A stretch of 64,000 nt of DNA from Butyribacter intestini (GTDB lineage Bacteria; Bacillota; Clostridia; Lachnospirales; Lachnospiraceae): assembly GCA_001414325.1 (NCBI GenBank), contig LLKB01000001.1, positions 809,689-873,688 on the forward strand. The letters are read 5' to 3'. Positions 34,408 through 46,030 of this stretch are shown here, in pieces (position 1 is the stretch's first letter; every line of letters starts with the position of its first letter). The notes beneath the pieces are model-generated. The model had not been told where the DNA came from. It was given only the letters and a program-made list of their open reading frames with translations, and ran no database searches. The translations under genes were made by a program, and so were the position numbers.

Positions 34408-37400
34408 ATGGGCGTTGATATGAAGGTCAAAGCGATATACGATTCTGAAATTGGTAACATCACCAGATCAGAAAAGAACTGGAAGGATGTGTTAAAGGTC
34501 GCAGGTCAGTTATACCGCTATGAATTTGACAATATCGTTATGGTAACAGCTCAGAGACCTCCGGAAAAAAGCACACTCATGGCAGATTATGATACCTGGA
34601 AAAAGGTGGGAAGATATGTAAAGCGTGGTGCGAAAGGCTGCGCTATCTTCCCGTCGAGGGCGCTGAATCCACGCATGAGGTATATCTTTGATATCAGTGA
34701 TACCGGAGGGAAGAATGTCAAACTGACATGGGACCTTGAGGGAGAAAATCTTAAGGATTATGTGGATTTTCTTGTGTCAGAAGGTCAGATTGAGCAATAC
34801 GATAACAGCGACAGGGAGTCTCTAAAAAATATATTAAAACAGTTTACAGGAACAGATGTTTGGCTTATAATAAAAGAAGAGTTCGGAGACCGAATGACCG
34901 AGCTTATGCAGCTATCAGGTAGTGTGATAAAGGAAGAAAGTAAGAAACGCAATGGCTTACAGCAGGAAATGGACATGGAGCAGCTTGTATATGCAAGTGT
35001 CATGTATGCTGTAGGGACGAGATGCGGATTTGACTTATCTGTGCAAGAACAGGATTTTAGTCAGATCGTAAATATCAAAGACGAAGAAATCATTTACCGT
35101 CTTGGTTCCATTGTATGCGATGTCTCCTGTAGTGTTCTTAGAGAATTTAGTCGTAACTTAAAGGCAATCGAGAGCGAAAGGAGAATTGGATATGTTAGAA
35201 GAAATGACTTACAAGGAAGTGGACGGACTGCTTTATCCGCAGATAGAGATGCCGGACGAGACGGAGAATCTCACGAAGCTGGGCAAATACGGAAGGATGG
35301 CGATGAACTATCTCAAAGAGAACGAGCCGGCAAGATACAAGACGCTGATGAGATTCGGGAAGATGTACGAGAAGATGTCAGCGGTAGAGGAGGAAGCGAA
35401 TCAGCTGTACGACCAGCTGGAGATGCAGTATCTGGCGAAGCACAAGCCACAGGATCCGTCATCGACAATGGAGATGTGGAAGATAAGAGAGCAGGCGAAG
35501 ATGCAGGCAGAGGAAGTGGTACTGAATCAGATAGTGATGCGATTCCACTAGAATCAGATGATACAGAACTGAATAGGGAACTTGATGAAATCAATTCATT
35601 GGGTGTCAGTAAGGAAGCCGAATATACACAGGCTTCCTTTTTTTTCGACCAGAATGGGCAGGCAAGCATTGGCACCATTCATACTGAGGACGAAAACAAT
35701 AATCAGTTTATGCGTCAGTTCGAGCAGGACAGAAAAGCTGCATTAGCAGGTAAATACAATTACCTGAATCCCAAAAAGTCTGCAACAGTACCAGGTGAGT
35801 ATATCAAACAGGTGCTTATGAGAGGTACAGGTTTTATCGGTGGTAAGGGCAGGGTATGCAAGATTTTTGAAACAGAGATTGATGCAGGAACCAGAGCAAA
35901 GCGTATCAAAGCAGAATATGGTCAGGGAGGTGCAGGCTGGCCGGTTGACGGACTGGGACTGCACGGATATGACACATTTCATGGGAACGGACTGCGTTTT
36001 CAGTGGAGAGATGAGGATGGAGAGGTTGAAGGATATGTTTCATGGAAAGATATCGAAAAAGAGCTTGGTGTCCTTATTCTTACAGGGGAATACCAGCCTG
36101 AGACACCTCGTATTGATGAGCTTGCGATGGACGGACTCCGTGAGGATGATGAGATCATTGATGCCGAATATCGGGAAGTGGAACCGGAAGAGGCAGAATC
36201 AGAGATTGATGATTATGCAATACCGGATGAGCCGGAGAGCTATGCTTCTAACAGAGATTATGTAAGTGCAAAAGGCATGACACCACAGGAAGCTGCCGAT
36301 GAAGACCGCATGGTAACACAGGCAGAATATGGTGCCGAGATAGAAGCTGAAACATCTGAAAAAGATCCATCAGAGCTTAAGTATATTACACCGATTGATT
36401 ATGCCAAGCGTATTGAGGAGCTTGATGAAGACCTGCGTGATGCGGCGGAGATTCTTGTAACAGATTGCAGCTGCTACACTCCGTTTAGGGCATTCCTTAT
36501 GGATGTGGTGCAGTCTGATTTTGCATTTATGCCAAATAAACTTGACCTTATCAGGGATATTGCATTAGGGACAGATAATGCAGAAAGAAAGGCATATTCC
36601 AACAATAAGTATGGTCTTGTGGAGTACTCAATCAGAAGCGGATATGTGAAGATCAGCTATAAGAACAGGAATGGTGTGCGTAAGGAAGGTGCACTCGATT
36701 GGCGTGAGTTATACGAGATTTTATCCTATATGGTAAAACAGCCATTTTACTGTGGAGAAGACCAGAAAAAGTATTATCAGGAGACAAAGCAGAAAGCTGA
36801 CAGGGATAAGATGAATCCGGTCTATAAGAGATTCTTTGATATCGAGGATAGTGTAAGAGCCAATCGTCTTGAAACCAGGGAAAGAGCGATTGCAAATGGC
36901 TGGAATACCAAGATTGACGAGAATGGTCGTATTGTGTCAGATAATGTCGAACCAGCGTCAGTTGATGTATCTGATGATTTGCATCGAGATGACAGTCAAA
37001 GAGAATCAACCGAAGAATCTCAGTTACAGGATGAAACAGAACTGGCAGTTGCTGACAATCAGAAAAAGCACAACTTCCATTACAATCTCTGGGAGTTGGA
37101 AAAAGGCGGTGCCAAGACCAGATACAAGTGGAACATTGACGCAATCCGCACTTTAAAGCAGATTGAGTCAGAGAACCGCCTTGCCACACCAGATGAGCAG
37201 AAAATCCTGTCGAAGTTTGTCGGCTGGGGCGGACTGTCACAGGCATTTGACGAGGAAAACGCAGGCTGGAGCAAAGAATATGCAGAGCTGAAAGACCTTT
37301 TATCTGATGAGGAATACAGTGCTGCAAGGGCAACAGTAAACAATGCCTTTTACACTTCACCGGAGATTGCCATGTGCATGAACTCAGCACTTGTCCAGTT

Positions 37401-40400
37401 TGGTTTCAGAGGCGGCAATGTATTAGAGCCATCTATGGGTATCGGTAACTTCTTTGGAAGTATGCCGGCACCAATGCAGAGAAGCAAGCTGTATGGGGTG
37501 GAGCTTGACAGCATTTCGGGAAGAATTGCAAAGCAGCTTTATCAGAATGCCAATATCAGTATCACAGGATTTGAGAATACCACATATCCGGATAACTTCT
37601 TTGATGTGGTTGTCGGAAATGTGCCATTTGGAGATTACAAGGTATTTGATCCGAAGTACAACAAGTATAACTTCCGTATCCACGATTATTTCCTTGCAAA
37701 AGCACTTGATCAGGTAAGACCGGGAGGCATGGTTGCTGTAATTACCACAAAGGGAACACTTGATAAGGCAAATCCTACTATCCGAAAGTATCTGGCTGAA
37801 AGAGCAGAGCTTGTGGGAGCAATAAGACTTCCGAATACTGCATTTAAAGATAATGCAGGAACCGAAGTGACAGCAGATATCCTGTTTCTGCAGAAAAGGG
37901 AGAGAAAGATTGATATTGAGCCGGACTGGGTACACCTTGGTGTGACTGAGAATGGCATTGCAGTCAACTCTTATTTTGCAGAGCATCCGGAGATGATGCT
38001 TGGATCTATGGAATATGATACAAGGATTTACGGACAGGACAGCAGATATACAGTCTGTGTGAATGATGATGAGAACTTCAATATGTACGAGGCTCTCAAT
38101 AAGGCAATCGGAAATATCAAAGCACAGATGACAGATTTTGAGAGAGTGGCAGATGAGGCGGAGCAGACAGAGGAAGTTATCCCGGCTGATCCGGATGTGA
38201 GAAACTACACTTACACATTTTATGAAGGAAAGCTCTATTACAGGGAAAATTCCGAGATGGTAAGAAAAGAAGTATCACAGACTGCCGAGGAGCGAATCAG
38301 AAGCCTTGATGAAATCAGACAGATAACAAGAGAGCTGATTGATATCCAGATGGATGGCTGCAGCGAGGAGGAGCTTTCTGATAAGCAGAGACTTCTTAAT
38401 GTAAAATATGATGCCTTCGTAAAGCAGTATGGAGCCATTACTTCAAAAGCAAACAGAATAGCATTCAGGGATGACAGCGATTATCCACTTCTTTGCAGTC
38501 TTGAGGAAGTAAACGAAGATGGGGAGGTGAAAAAAGCGGATATGTTTTATAAGCAGACGATTAAGGCAAAGACAGTCATAGACAGAGTTGAGACCGCTGT
38601 GGAAGCATTAAATGTATCCGTCAATGAATTTGGATATGTAAATCTTGCCTATATGCTTTCTATCTATGAGCCGGATATTACAAATGCAAAGGAAGAGCTT
38701 GCGGAAAAGACCGGACAGACAGTGGATGAGATAACTCTAAGTGACGATGCTTTGGCAGAGCTTAGAAGGGCAGTTCTTGTGGAAGAGCTGGATGGATTGA
38801 TTTTCCTAAATCCTGACCGATACAACGAGAATAATCCGGATATCGGCTGGGAGACAGCAGACGAGTATCTGTCCGGCAATGTAAGGGATAAGCTGCGTGT
38901 GGCAAAAGCTATGGCAGCAGATACAGATAATCCACAGGCTGAGAGATTTGCGGGAAATGTGGCAGCACTTGAAAAAGTACAGCCGGAATGGATAGAGGCA
39001 TCCGATATTGATGTAAAGATTGGTACGACATGGATTGAGCCTTTGGACTATGAGCAGTTTATCTATGAGCTGCTTAATACACCAAGGCGGGCAAGGGCAG
39101 TCAGAAGCCAGTGGTACAATTCCGGTATTCAGGTGCATTTGAATAAGATGAGCATGGAATGGTTCATCGAGAATAAGAGTATGGATAAGCATTCAGTGGC
39201 AGCTACTAAGACTTATGGTACAAGCCGCATGGATGCTTATTCTATTTTTGAGGATACACTGAATCTAAAGACTGTAACAGTAAGGGATAGGATTGATGAT
39301 GGTGATGGCAGGTATCATTATGAGGTCAATAAGAATGAGACAATGCTTGCAAGAGAAAAGCAGAATATGATTAAAGAGAAGTTCAAGGAATGGCTGTTCT
39401 CAGAACCGGAACGCAGACAGAAATATGTGGAGTATTACAATAACACATTCAACAATATCCGCCTGCGTGAGTATGACGGAAGTCATCTGCAGTTTCCGGG
39501 AATGAATCCGGCGATTGAGTTAAAGCCCCATCAGAAAAATGCTGTGGCAAGAATCCTTCTCGGAGGTAATACGCTTCTTGCCCACTGCGTAGGAGCCGGA
39601 AAGAGCTTTGAGATGATGGCAGCGTGTATGGAACAGAAGAGACTTGGACTTGCCAATAAGACAATCATGGTGGTTCCAAAGCCACTTATCGGGCAGACTG
39701 CAAGTGAGTTTTTAAGACTTTATCCGTCAGCAAATATTCTTGTTGCAACAGAGCGTGACTTTGAAAAGAGCCGCAGAAAGCAGTTTGTGTCAAGGATTGC
39801 AACTGGGGATTATGACTGCATTATCATGTCACACTCGCAGTTTGAGAAAATTCCAATCTCCGCAGAGAGAAAGGAAAGAATGTTAAATGAGCAGATAGAG
39901 GAAATCAGTTATGCCATTGATGAAATGAAAGAGCGTAATGGAGAACGCTGGACAGTAAAGCAGATGGAAAGCCAGAAGAAAAAGCTGGAGGAACAGCTGA
40001 AATCCTTATCTGATGAGAGCAGGAAGGATGACCTTATAACCTTTGAGGAACTTGGTGTGGACTCTATCATGGTTGACGAAGCGCACAATTTTAAGAACCT
40101 TGCGATTTTTTCCAAGATGAATAATGTGTCAGGTATCAGCAGTAGCGGAGCTAAGAAGTCAACGGATATGCAGCTTAAATGCCAGTATTTGTCTGAGATA
40201 AATGATGGCAGGGGTATTGTGTTTGCAACAGGTACACCAATATCCAATACCATGTGTGAGATGTATGTCATGCAGCTTTACTTACAGAAAGCGGCACTTG
40301 AAGAGATGGGGATTTATCACTTTGATTCTTGGGCAGCGAACTTTGGTGAAGTGACAACAGCACTGGAGCTTACTGTAGAGGGAAGCGGATTCCGTTTTAA

Positions 40401-42048
40401 GAGCAGATTTAATAAGTTTACGAATCTGCCGGAGCTTATGAATATCTTCCGTGAGGTAGCAGATGTGCAGACCGCAGACATGCTTGACCTTGATGTGCCG
40501 GCTCTCCGTGGCGGCAAGCCTATCATAGTGGAGTCGGAGCCTGACTGGTATGTGAAGCAGGTCATGGAAGACTTTGTTGTGAGGGCAGAGCGTATCAGAG
40601 GCGGTGGAGTTGATCCAAGTGTAGACAACTTCCTAAAGATTACCCATGAGGCAAGATTACTCGGAACAGATGCAAGGCTGATTGATAAGGATGCGCCGAA
40701 CAATCCGGATGGAAAACTCAATAAGGTAGCGGAGAATGTGTGGAAAGAATATGAGAAAGGAAATGCTGATGGTCATATAGGCTGCCAGCTTATTTTTTCG
40801 GATATCGGCACACCGGGACCGGATAAGGACTTTACTATCTACGATTATCTGAAGGAAACACTGATACAGTATGGTATTCCGGCAGAGGAGATAGCATTTA
40901 TCCATGATGCAAAGACTGACGCACAGAGGGATGCACTTTTTAAGGAGATGAGGACAGGTAAAAAGAAGGTTCTTATCGGTTCAACGGACAAGTGTGGAAC
41001 AGGTGTCAATGTGCAGACACACCTTGTTGCAATGCACCATGTGGACTGTCCTTGGAAGCCAAGCTCCATTGAACAGAGGGAAGGACGAGGCATCAGGCAG
41101 GGCAACGAAAATGAAGAGGTTGCAATCTACAGATATGTTACCAAAGGAACCTTTGATGCATACAACTGGTCACTCGTCGAGAATAAGCAGCGTTTTATCA
41201 GTCAGGTCATGACAAGCAAGGCGGTAAGCCGAAGCTGTGAGGATATCGACGAGGCAACACTTTCCTATGCAGAGATCAAGGCGGTTGCTACAGGCAATCC
41301 TTTAATCAAGGAAAAGATGGAGATTGACAATGATGTCCAGAGATTAAAGCTCTTAAAGGCATCCTATGACAATCAGAGATATGGCTTGCAGGATAACTTT
41401 ATGATTAAGTACCCGAAGCTGATTAAGACAGCAACAGAAAAGCTTGCTAATGTAAGAGAAGATGTTAAGACAAGGGATAAAGAGCTGATTGATAATCCGG
41501 AATTTTCCATTACCATAGGCAAAGCAACCTACACAGAGCGTGTGGATGGCGGAACGATGATGCTTGAAGCAATCAGCAAGTGCAAGACCGGAGAGACAAC
41601 TGCAATCGGTAAATTCCACGGATTGGAGCTGCTTGTGGAAAAGAACTTCCTTGGCATCAATTATATGGTGCTTCGTGGAAAGACTGAGTACAAGGCAGAG
41701 CTTTCCACAAGTCCTGTCGGCAGCATGGTGAAGCTTGAAAACCTGTTTAATGGACTTCATGAGAACATTGATTTCTTAGAAAAGAAGATTGAGCAGTACC
41801 AGAATGACCTTGAAGCATCAAAGACTGAGTATGATAAGCCATTTGCGTACAGTGAGGAACTGAATGAGAAGCTGGCTAGGCAGTGTGAACTGAATGCCCA
41901 GCTTGACCTTGAGAACGCAAAGGCTGTGGATGCAGACCTGAGCGGACAGGAGGAAGAAAGAGAAGCTGATGACAGCATGGAAGCTGCAGCAATTGTAGCA
42001 GAGGATAAAGGTGCTTATACAGCCGACAGAGAGGGCAGAACACGATAG
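34408..42048 (+). CDS. Giant N6-adenine methylase/SNF2 helicase fusion protein
   Basis: A 2546-residue multidomain protein typical of large Firmicute ICEs. Residues 1-110 resemble an ArdC-like ssDNA-binding/antirestriction domain ([41 protein letters not shown]). Residues about 260-380 are a low-complexity linker whose DNA also encodes a TnpV-like protein in another frame. Residues about 900-1150 are an N6-methylase domain with motif I in [14 protein letters not shown] and the catalytic-type [12 protein letters not shown]. The SNF2-type helicase follows: [14 protein letters not shown] near 1730, [12 protein letters not shown] near 1890, and [16 protein letters not shown] near 2222. It probably modifies or protects incoming DNA against restriction and remodels it. 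No frame break is seen. Confidence 0.9.
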   Translation: MGVDMKVKAIYDSEIGNITRSEKNWKDVLKVAGQLYRYEFDNIVMVTAQRPPEKSTLMADYDTWKKVGRYVKRGAKGCAIFPSRALNPRMRYIFDISDTGGKNVKLTWDLEGENLKDYVDFLVSEGQIEQYDNSDRESLKNILKQFTGTDVWLIIKEEFGDRMTELMQLSGSVIKEESKKRNGLQQEMDMEQLVYASVMYAVGTRCGFDLSVQEQDFSQIVNIKDEEIIYRLGSIVCDVSCSVLREFSRNLKAIESERRIGYVRRNDLQGSGRTALSADRDAGRDGESHEAGQIRKDGDELSQRERAGKIQDADEIREDVREDVSGRGGSESAVRPAGDAVSGEAQATGSVIDNGDVEDKRAGEDAGRGSGTESDSDAIPLESDDTELNRELDEINSLGVSKEAEYTQASFFFDQNGQASIGTIHTEDENNNQFMRQFEQDRKAALAGKYNYLNPKKSATVPGEYIKQVLMRGTGFIGGKGRVCKIFETEIDAGTRAKRIKAEYGQGGAGWPVDGLGLHGYDTFHGNGLRFQWRDEDGEVEGYVSWKDIEKELGVLILTGEYQPETPRIDELAMDGLREDDEIIDAEYREVEPEEAESEIDDYAIPDEPESYASNRDYVSAKGMTPQEAADEDRMVTQAEYGAEIEAETSEKDPSELKYITPIDYAKRIEELDEDLRDAAEILVTDCSCYTPFRAFLMDVVQSDFAFMPNKLDLIRDIALGTDNAERKAYSNNKYGLVEYSIRSGYVKISYKNRNGVRKEGALDWRELYEILSYMVKQPFYCGEDQKKYYQETKQKADRDKMNPVYKRFFDIEDSVRANRLETRERAIANGWNTKIDENGRIVSDNVEPASVDVSDDLHRDDSQRESTEESQLQDETELAVADNQKKHNFHYNLWELEKGGAKTRYKWNIDAIRTLKQIESENRLATPDEQKILSKFVGWGGLSQAFDEENAGWSKEYAELKDLLSDEEYSAARATVNNAFYTSPEIAMCMNSALVQFGFRGGNVLEPSMGIGNFFGSMPAPMQRSKLYGVELDSISGRIAKQLYQNANISITGFENTTYPDNFFDVVVGNVPFGDYKVFDPKYNKYNFRIHDYFLAKALDQVRPGGMVAVITTKGTLDKANPTIRKYLAERAELVGAIRLPNTAFKDNAGTEVTADILFLQKRERKIDIEPDWVHLGVTENGIAVNSYFAEHPEMMLGSMEYDTRIYGQDSRYTVCVNDDENFNMYEALNKAIGNIKAQMTDFERVADEAEQTEEVIPADPDVRNYTYTFYEGKLYYRENSEMVRKEVSQTAEERIRSLDEIRQITRELIDIQMDGCSEEELSDKQRLLNVKYDAFVKQYGAITSKANRIAFRDDSDYPLLCSLEEVNEDGEVKKADMFYKQTIKAKTVIDRVETAVEALNVSVNEFGYVNLAYMLSIYEPDITNAKEELAEKTGQTVDEITLSDDALAELRRAVLVEELDGLIFLNPDRYNENNPDIGWETADEYLSGNVRDKLRVAKAMAADTDNPQAERFAGNVAALEKVQPEWIEASDIDVKIGTTWIEPLDYEQFIYELLNTPRRARAVRSQWYNSGIQVHLNKMSMEWFIENKSMDKHSVAATKTYGTSRMDAYSIFEDTLNLKTVTVRDRIDDGDGRYHYEVNKNETMLAREKQNMIKEKFKEWLFSEPERRQKYVEYYNNTFNNIRLREYDGSHLQFPGMNPAIELKPHQKNAVARILLGGNTLLAHCVGAGKSFEMMAACMEQKRLGLANKTIMVVPKPLIGQTASEFLRLYPSANILVATERDFEKSRRKQFVSRIATGDYDCIIMSHSQFEKIPISAERKERMLNEQIEEISYAIDEMKERNGERWTVKQMESQKKKLEEQLKSLSDESRKDDLITFEELGVDSIMVDEAHNFKNLAIFSKMNNVSGISSSGAKKSTDMQLKCQYLSEINDGRGIVFATGTPISNTMCEMYVMQLYLQKAALEEMGIYHFDSWAANFGEVTTALELTVEGSGFRFKSRFNKFTNLPELMNIFREVADVQTADMLDLDVPALRGGKPIIVESEPDWYVKQVMEDFVVRAERIRGGGVDPSVDNFLKITHEARLLGTDARLIDKDAPNNPDGKLNKVAENVWKEYEKGNADGHIGCQLIFSDIGTPGPDKDFTIYDYLKETLIQYGIPAEEIAFIHDAKTDAQRDALFKEMRTGKKKVLIGSTDKCGTGVNVQTHLVAMHHVDCPWKPSSIEQREGRGIRQGNENEEVAIYRYVTKGTFDAYNWSLVENKQRFISQVMTSKAVSRSCEDIDEATLSYAEIKAVATGNPLIKEKMEIDNDVQRLKLLKASYDNQRYGLQDNFMIKYPKLIKTATEKLANVREDVKTRDKELIDNPEFSITIGKATYTERVDGGTMMLEAISKCKTGETTAIGKFHGLELLVEKNFLGINYMVLRGKTEYKAELSTSPVGSMVKLENLFNGLHENIDFLEKKIEQYQNDLEASKTEYDKPFAYSEELNEKLARQCELNAQLDLENAKAVDADLSGQEEEREADDSMEAAAIVAEDKGAYTADREGRTR
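35192..35551 (+). CDS. TnpV-like protein overprinted inside the giant helicase gene
   Basis: A complete 119-codon ORF in the +1 frame relative to the helicase gene. It has its own AAAGGAG site eight bases before ATG 35192 and a stop at 35549-35551. The product ([45 protein letters not shown]) resembles the TnpV family of transposon-encoded proteins. The larger frame over the same bases is Asp/Glu/Arg/Gly-rich low complexity, which is what a linker forced by an overlapping gene looks like. Dual coding is inferred. The role of TnpV is unknown. Confidence 0.7.
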   Translation: MLEEMTYKEVDGLLYPQIEMPDETENLTKLGKYGRMAMNYLKENEPARYKTLMRFGKMYEKMSAVEEEANQLYDQLEMQYLAKHKPQDPSSTMEMWKIREQAKMQAEEVVLNQIVMRFH

Positions 42049-42061
42049 GAGAGTGAATAAT

Positions 42062-42679
42062 ATGAGCATAAGAAAAGTGGTCGCAGGACTACTGATTACA
42101 GCAGGGATTGCCATTATGGCAGTCCCTTTTTTCTGGCGGGCAACCGGAGAAAAACAGACAGAACAGCTCATAAGTGAATTTGAGCAGACATTGGAGGATG
42201 ATTACGATGAAGAAACAGATGTGGAGGAAGAGCAAACCTCCATTAGTAAAGAGGATGAAACCATTCTTAAAGAAGGCGGTGTTATCGGCATCATTGAGAT
42301 ACCGGGCTTAGATATCAGGTATCCGGTAATGGAAGGGACCACAAGTAAAGTGCTTAATGCCGGGATTGGTCATATAGAAGAGACTGCAGGAATCAGTGAG
42401 AGTGGAAACTGTGTGTTATGCGGTCACAATGGCAGCAGATATGGCACATTTTTTACACCAATAAGTCAGATATCCATAGGCGATGAAGTGATGATAACCG
42501 ACAAAAATGGGCTGAAGCATATCTATGAGGTAACTGAGACAGAGGTGGTAAATCCGTATGATAACAGCATCAAGACACAGGGCGATGAAAAAGAACTAAC
42601 TCTTTTTACCTGTTCCCGGAAAGGAACCATGCGTTTTGTGGTCAGGTGCATTTATAAGGAGGCGGTGATGGATGAATAA
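42062..42679 (+). CDS. Sortase (class D-like)
   Basis: A 205-residue membrane-anchored transpeptidase: an N-terminal signal anchor (KVVAGLLITAGIAIMAVPFF), an acidic stalk, then the sortase domain. The catalytic His is in CVLCGHNGSRYGTFF, the Cys in LTLFTCSRKG, and the Arg in MRFVVRCIY. IGIIEIPGLDIRYPVMEG is the usual first strand pair. It would anchor the LPQTG adhesin encoded at 9591, the only obvious LPxTG substrate in the window. AGGAGAGTG precedes ATG 42062; the extension to 42011 overlaps the helicase gene. Confidence 0.9.
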   Translation: MSIRKVVAGLLITAGIAIMAVPFFWRATGEKQTEQLISEFEQTLEDDYDEETDVEEEQTSISKEDETILKEGGVIGIIEIPGLDIRYPVMEGTTSKVLNAGIGHIEETAGISESGNCVLCGHNGSRYGTFFTPISQISIGDEVMITDKNGLKHIYEVTETEVVNPYDNSIKTQGDEKELTLFTCSRKGTMRFVVRCIYKEAVMDE

Positions 42680-43070
42680 GAGATATCGGTTAGGTGAGAT
42701 AGAAGAGGCAGTATCGGAAATGGAAGAGCTAATTGATATCGAGGATGATATTGCTGAGATTGATGATGACTTTCAGATAGTTGTAAGCAGCTGGTCTGTG
42801 TATGTCGAAAGCCTGAATCTGACACTCAGACAGGGAATAGCCTGTGCATGGGATGCGGAGGAAGGATTATTTATGCCTGATTTTGATGTGACTATCGTGT
42901 ATGAGGGAAACATCGAAACACAGGATTGGCTCTATTATGAGCAGGACGGAATGGTCGTTACACTTGGTAACTGGTTAAATGGCAGATTGTCTTGTGAACA
43001 GATAGAACAGCTTTGGTGTGAGCTTATCATACCGGAGCAAAACAAAGAACAAAAAGAAAGCGAGGAATAG
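42672..43070 (+). CDS. Acidic ICE protein of unknown function
   Basis: A 132-residue acidic protein (IEEAVSEMEELIDIEDDIAEIDDDFQIVVSSW, then LRQGIACAWDAEEGLFMPDFDVTIVYEG). It overlaps the sortase stop by eight bases and shares its operon. No domain is recognised. The many acidic residues recall DNA-mimic proteins, but there is no direct evidence. Confidence 0.6.
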   Translation: MNKRYRLGEIEEAVSEMEELIDIEDDIAEIDDDFQIVVSSWSVYVESLNLTLRQGIACAWDAEEGLFMPDFDVTIVYEGNIETQDWLYYEQDGMVVTLGNWLNGRLSCEQIEQLWCELIIPEQNKEQKESEE

Positions 43071-43073
43071 CAT

Positions 43074-43763
43074 ATGAAGTATTCAATTAAGGTAAACGAA
43101 GTAAGGGCAAAAGAGGGCAGCAACATCAAAGGATTTGCAACAGTAGTATTTGGTGATTCATTTAAGATCACCAATATCGCAATCCTTGAGAATAAGGATA
43201 AGGGTGAGCTTTTTGTATCAATGCCAAGATACCGCTCCAATGAGCGTGATGAAAGCAATGGCGTGATCTATAAGGATGTGTGCAATCCTATCACAGCAGA
43301 GTTTCGAGAGGAACTCTATACTAATATCCTTGATGCCTATGCAAGAATCAAAGAACCGGAGAAAGAGGAGACACAGAAGCAGGACAGAACGCAGGAAATG
43401 CCTGAGTTTTCCGTAACTGTGACACCTTATGAGAGGGAAGGCAGTAACATCAAAGGACTTGCCCGCATTTACTTTGAAAACAGTTTCATTGTAAATAATA
43501 TCAATATCGTACAGGGAAAAGAGAAAATCTTTGTATCAATGCCTTCTTATAAGACAAAGCAGGTGGACGAGCAGGGCAAGCCAATCTATCAGGATGTCTG
43601 CTATCCGGTCACAAAGGATTTCAGGGAAAAACTCTATAATGAGATTATCTCGGAATATGAGAAAGCAAAGGATAAGAGCAACGAAAAGGCAAGAGAGAGT
43701 GCAGAGAAACATCATGGCAATCCCGATAAAGAGAAGGACAAAGAGGCAACACCCTTTCGATAA
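43074..43763 (+). CDS. Tandem SpoVG-domain protein
   Basis: A 229-residue protein with two SpoVG-like domains. Each has the pattern GSNIKGFATVVFGDSFKITNIAILE / GSNIKGLARIYFENSFIVNNINIV, then FVSMPRYR or FVSMPSYK and DVCNPIT or DVCYPVT followed by REELY/REKLY. A Lys/Glu linker lies between them and a charged tail follows. SpoVG is a small DNA/RNA-binding regulator normally of one domain. Tandem forms occur on mobile elements and may bind ICE DNA or mRNA. Confidence 0.82.
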   Translation: MKYSIKVNEVRAKEGSNIKGFATVVFGDSFKITNIAILENKDKGELFVSMPRYRSNERDESNGVIYKDVCNPITAEFREELYTNILDAYARIKEPEKEETQKQDRTQEMPEFSVTVTPYEREGSNIKGLARIYFENSFIVNNINIVQGKEKIFVSMPSYKTKQVDEQGKPIYQDVCYPVTKDFREKLYNEIISEYEKAKDKSNEKARESAEKHHGNPDKEKDKEATPFR

Positions 43764-43780
43764 TTAGTAATCAGGCTACA

Positions 43781-43800
43781 GGGGCGGCCAAGGCTGCCCC
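43781..43800 (+). terminator. GC-rich hairpin after the SpoVG-type gene
   Basis: GGGGCGGCC (43781-43789) pairs with GGCTGCCCC (43792-43800) with one wobble pair. The T run is short (ATTTA). Weak terminator or processing stem. Confidence 0.5.
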
Positions 43801-43823
43801 ATTTACAGAATGGAGGAAACAGA

Positions 43824-44744
43824 ATGGATATGGAAGCAGGAAAAACACTTACCAATGAGGAGGTTATAAGGGAACTTCTCGACTTATTAAAGAAGAATGC
43901 CATGAAAGAGCAGGCAAACGATGTATTTGAGATATGCAGCTATGTGGATGGACTGGAGAAAAAGATTGATTCCATGACGGAAGAGCTCACCAATATGCAG
44001 AACCAGATTAAAGAAATGCATGAGGATACCCTTGTCAATAATGCTAAAAAGGCATTGTCAGAAGCACAGGAGCGACTCAATGCCAGATGTGAGCAGATAA
44101 AGTCACAGGTATTGGAAGTGAAAGCACAGGTCAAATCTACAGCAAAGAGCATAGTTGATGAAGCAAAGGCAAAGGGAAGAGCTGCATTATACAGGGTGTC
44201 TGAGTTCTTAGAAATTAAGAAAAAATTTCTTGATATCCGAGAGAATGTAAGAGGTGCAATCAAGACCACGGATAAGGATATAGCAAAGACAGCACTTCTT
44301 GCAAAAGGATTTCGTGAAGCAGGGCAGACAGCAGTCAATGCATTCCGCACTTTTGCTGACAAGCCGGAGGTGGATTATTCACAGAAAGAGCAGAAACATC
44401 CCATTACAAAGGCGGTGCTTGCACCTATGAAAGCCGTGAAAAAGATGCTTGTAACAATGGAGCTTCATCTGGATGCTTCGATTGATAAGCTGGATAATCT
44501 GGCTATGAATGTGCAGATTGATAAGGAAAAGCATATGGAGAATGCTAAGGTGCAGGAACAGACGGAACCGGAGAGGGCAGAAGCTGAGCGAGTGGAAGCA
44601 GAGATTGTATATTCACCGATGGTCGCTGAACCGCAGGAGTATCAGTATAATGCAGATGCATTTGAAAATTATTTGAGAGATAATGCTGCAAATGATAATA
44701 AGAACAAAGAAATAATAATGCAAAAGGATAAAAATGTACGATGA
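43824..44744 (+). CDS. Coiled-coil ICE protein of unknown function
   Basis: A 306-residue protein with a long coiled coil (about residues 45-130: LEKKIDSMTEELTNMQNQIKEMHEDT, SEAQERLNARCEQIKSQVLEVKAQVKS). A helical domain with basic patches and an acidic, flexible C-terminus follow. TGGAGG precedes the ATG. It ends the long helicase/sortase operon; the transport cargo begins 180 bases later. No named function is known to me. Confidence 0.65.
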   Translation: MDMEAGKTLTNEEVIRELLDLLKKNAMKEQANDVFEICSYVDGLEKKIDSMTEELTNMQNQIKEMHEDTLVNNAKKALSEAQERLNARCEQIKSQVLEVKAQVKSTAKSIVDEAKAKGRAALYRVSEFLEIKKKFLDIRENVRGAIKTTDKDIAKTALLAKGFREAGQTAVNAFRTFADKPEVDYSQKEQKHPITKAVLAPMKAVKKMLVTMELHLDASIDKLDNLAMNVQIDKEKHMENAKVQEQTEPERAEAERVEAEIVYSPMVAEPQEYQYNADAFENYLRDNAANDNKNKEIIMQKDKNVR

Positions 44745-44855
44745 GTAGGCATAATTCGTAAATTAATTGCCACTACGTTTTTGAAATAGCATTGAAGTGG
44801 TATCTACGATGTTTTGATGTGAAATGGATTCTGCGGTATACACAAGGAATACAAA

Positions 44856-44884
44856 TTGACTTTTCCAGGTTGGTGTTGTAAACT
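44856..44884 (+). promoter_or_regulatory. Sigma-A-type promoter of the transport cassette
   Basis: TTGACT (44856-44861), a 17-base spacer and TAAACT (44879-44884). TTAGCATTGACTAACC just downstream resembles one half of the palindrome at 45962-45997 (GGTTAG/CTAACC), so the two may bind the same regulator. The rest of 44745-44923 shows nothing clear. Confidence 0.6.
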
Positions 44885-44923
44885 ATGATTAGCATTGACT
44901 AACCATAAGGAGGGCGCTCATAC

Positions 44924-45889
44924 ATGACAAATCAATACATGAATAATCTTTATCGTGATCTGCTCTCTAATTCACCGCAGACGATCACCATAGATATTCC
45001 GGCAGACATGGGAACCGGTCAGATTTCGCAGATCGTCACGAAACAGGGAGCAGTTGTTTCAGACTGGAGAATGAATTACTTTTCGGATATGAACGTGCAG
45101 GGAGTGAGCAGTGAAGAATACATACAAATGCTGTTCTGCTTCAATGACGGTGTTTCCTGGAATATTGCAGACAACCGGCAAAGTGCCAGCATACAAAAGG
45201 GTGAATCCTGTATTTATCGCGGCCACGGGAAAATGGAATATCTGTGCTATTCTAAAAAGAGCGATTTCCTTTTCAAAAATGTGAAAATACCTCTATCCTA
45301 TTTCTATAAGATTCTGAATGACTACTTTGAGGCTGGTGAGATCGAGGTCTATCGGAAAAAATTATTGGACGGCATATCAAAGGTGAATATCACGCCCTAT
45401 ATGGAACACATTTTTGCGGAGCTGCAAGACTTCACACAATATCGTGGCGGGTTGGGATACCTGTTTCTGGAAAGCAAGGTCTTTGAGCTGCTATCGGTAT
45501 ATTTGAGCGAGGTCCTGGAGCTGAGTATTCTCGCGTCAACCTACGTTGCAATTTCCAGAAGTGACCGGGATTCCATCATAGAGGCAAAGCGAATTATTGA
45601 CAGCCAGCTTGCCCTGGCTCCGAGCTGCGAGGAATTGGCGCGGCAGGTCAATATCAGCACTTCAAAATTGACGAAGGGCTTTTCCTCCCTGTTCGGAACA
45701 TCGGTTCATGCGTATGTCATCGACCAGCGGTTAGAAAAGGCGGCAAGCCTGCTGTTAGAAAGTAATTTGAATGTCAGCCAGGTGGCTATACTGGTGGGAT
45801 ATTCAAAAGCGAGCAATTTCGCAGCGGCGTTCAAAAGGAAATACGGAGTGAATCCGAAAAACTATAAAGCAGAAGCTACGATTGGATAA
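44924..45889 (+). CDS. AraC family transcriptional regulator
   Basis: A 321-residue regulator. The last 100 residues are the AraC double helix-turn-helix: CEELARQVNISTSKLTKGFSSLFGTSVHAYVIDQRLEKAASLLL, then NVSQVAILVGYSKASNFAAAFKRKYGVNPKNYK. The N-terminal domain would bind an effector. AraC regulators of this YbtA-like kind usually accompany siderophore transport genes and respond to the siderophore. It is the first gene of the cassette and probably activates the genes that follow. The cassette is visibly richer in GC than the ICE genes around it. Confidence 0.88.
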   Translation: MTNQYMNNLYRDLLSNSPQTITIDIPADMGTGQISQIVTKQGAVVSDWRMNYFSDMNVQGVSSEEYIQMLFCFNDGVSWNIADNRQSASIQKGESCIYRGHGKMEYLCYSKKSDFLFKNVKIPLSYFYKILNDYFEAGEIEVYRKKLLDGISKVNITPYMEHIFAELQDFTQYRGGLGYLFLESKVFELLSVYLSEVLELSILASTYVAISRSDRDSIIEAKRIIDSQLALAPSCEELARQVNISTSKLTKGFSSLFGTSVHAYVIDQRLEKAASLLLESNLNVSQVAILVGYSKASNFAAAFKRKYGVNPKNYKAEATIG

Positions 45890-45961
45890 ACGCAAAAATA
45901 CTGATTTTGGGTAGAATAAAATTGGTTTTGGGTTGGAATCGTGGGTGCAAATTGTTATTAT

Positions 45962-45997
45962 ATGTGGTGTGGTTAGAAGAAGCTAACCACACCACAT
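45962..45997. promoter_or_regulatory. Long palindrome before the ECF transporter genes
   Basis: Perfect 15-bp arms, ATGTGGTGTGGTTAG and CTAACCACACCACAT, with a six-base loop, followed by TTTTCATTTT. It may be a terminator/attenuator for the AraC transcript or an operator; the GGTTAG element also appears near the cassette promoter. Confidence 0.75.
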
Positions 45998-46030
45998 TTT
46001 CATTTTCTCAGAGATAAGGAGGATACTGGT

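Noticed and set aside
35313..35678. Minus-strand ORF opposite the TnpV-like region
   Set aside because: Ser/Pro/Leu-rich low complexity, an effect of the sense-strand composition; unlike the TnpV-like frame it has no ribosome site or ordered sequence.
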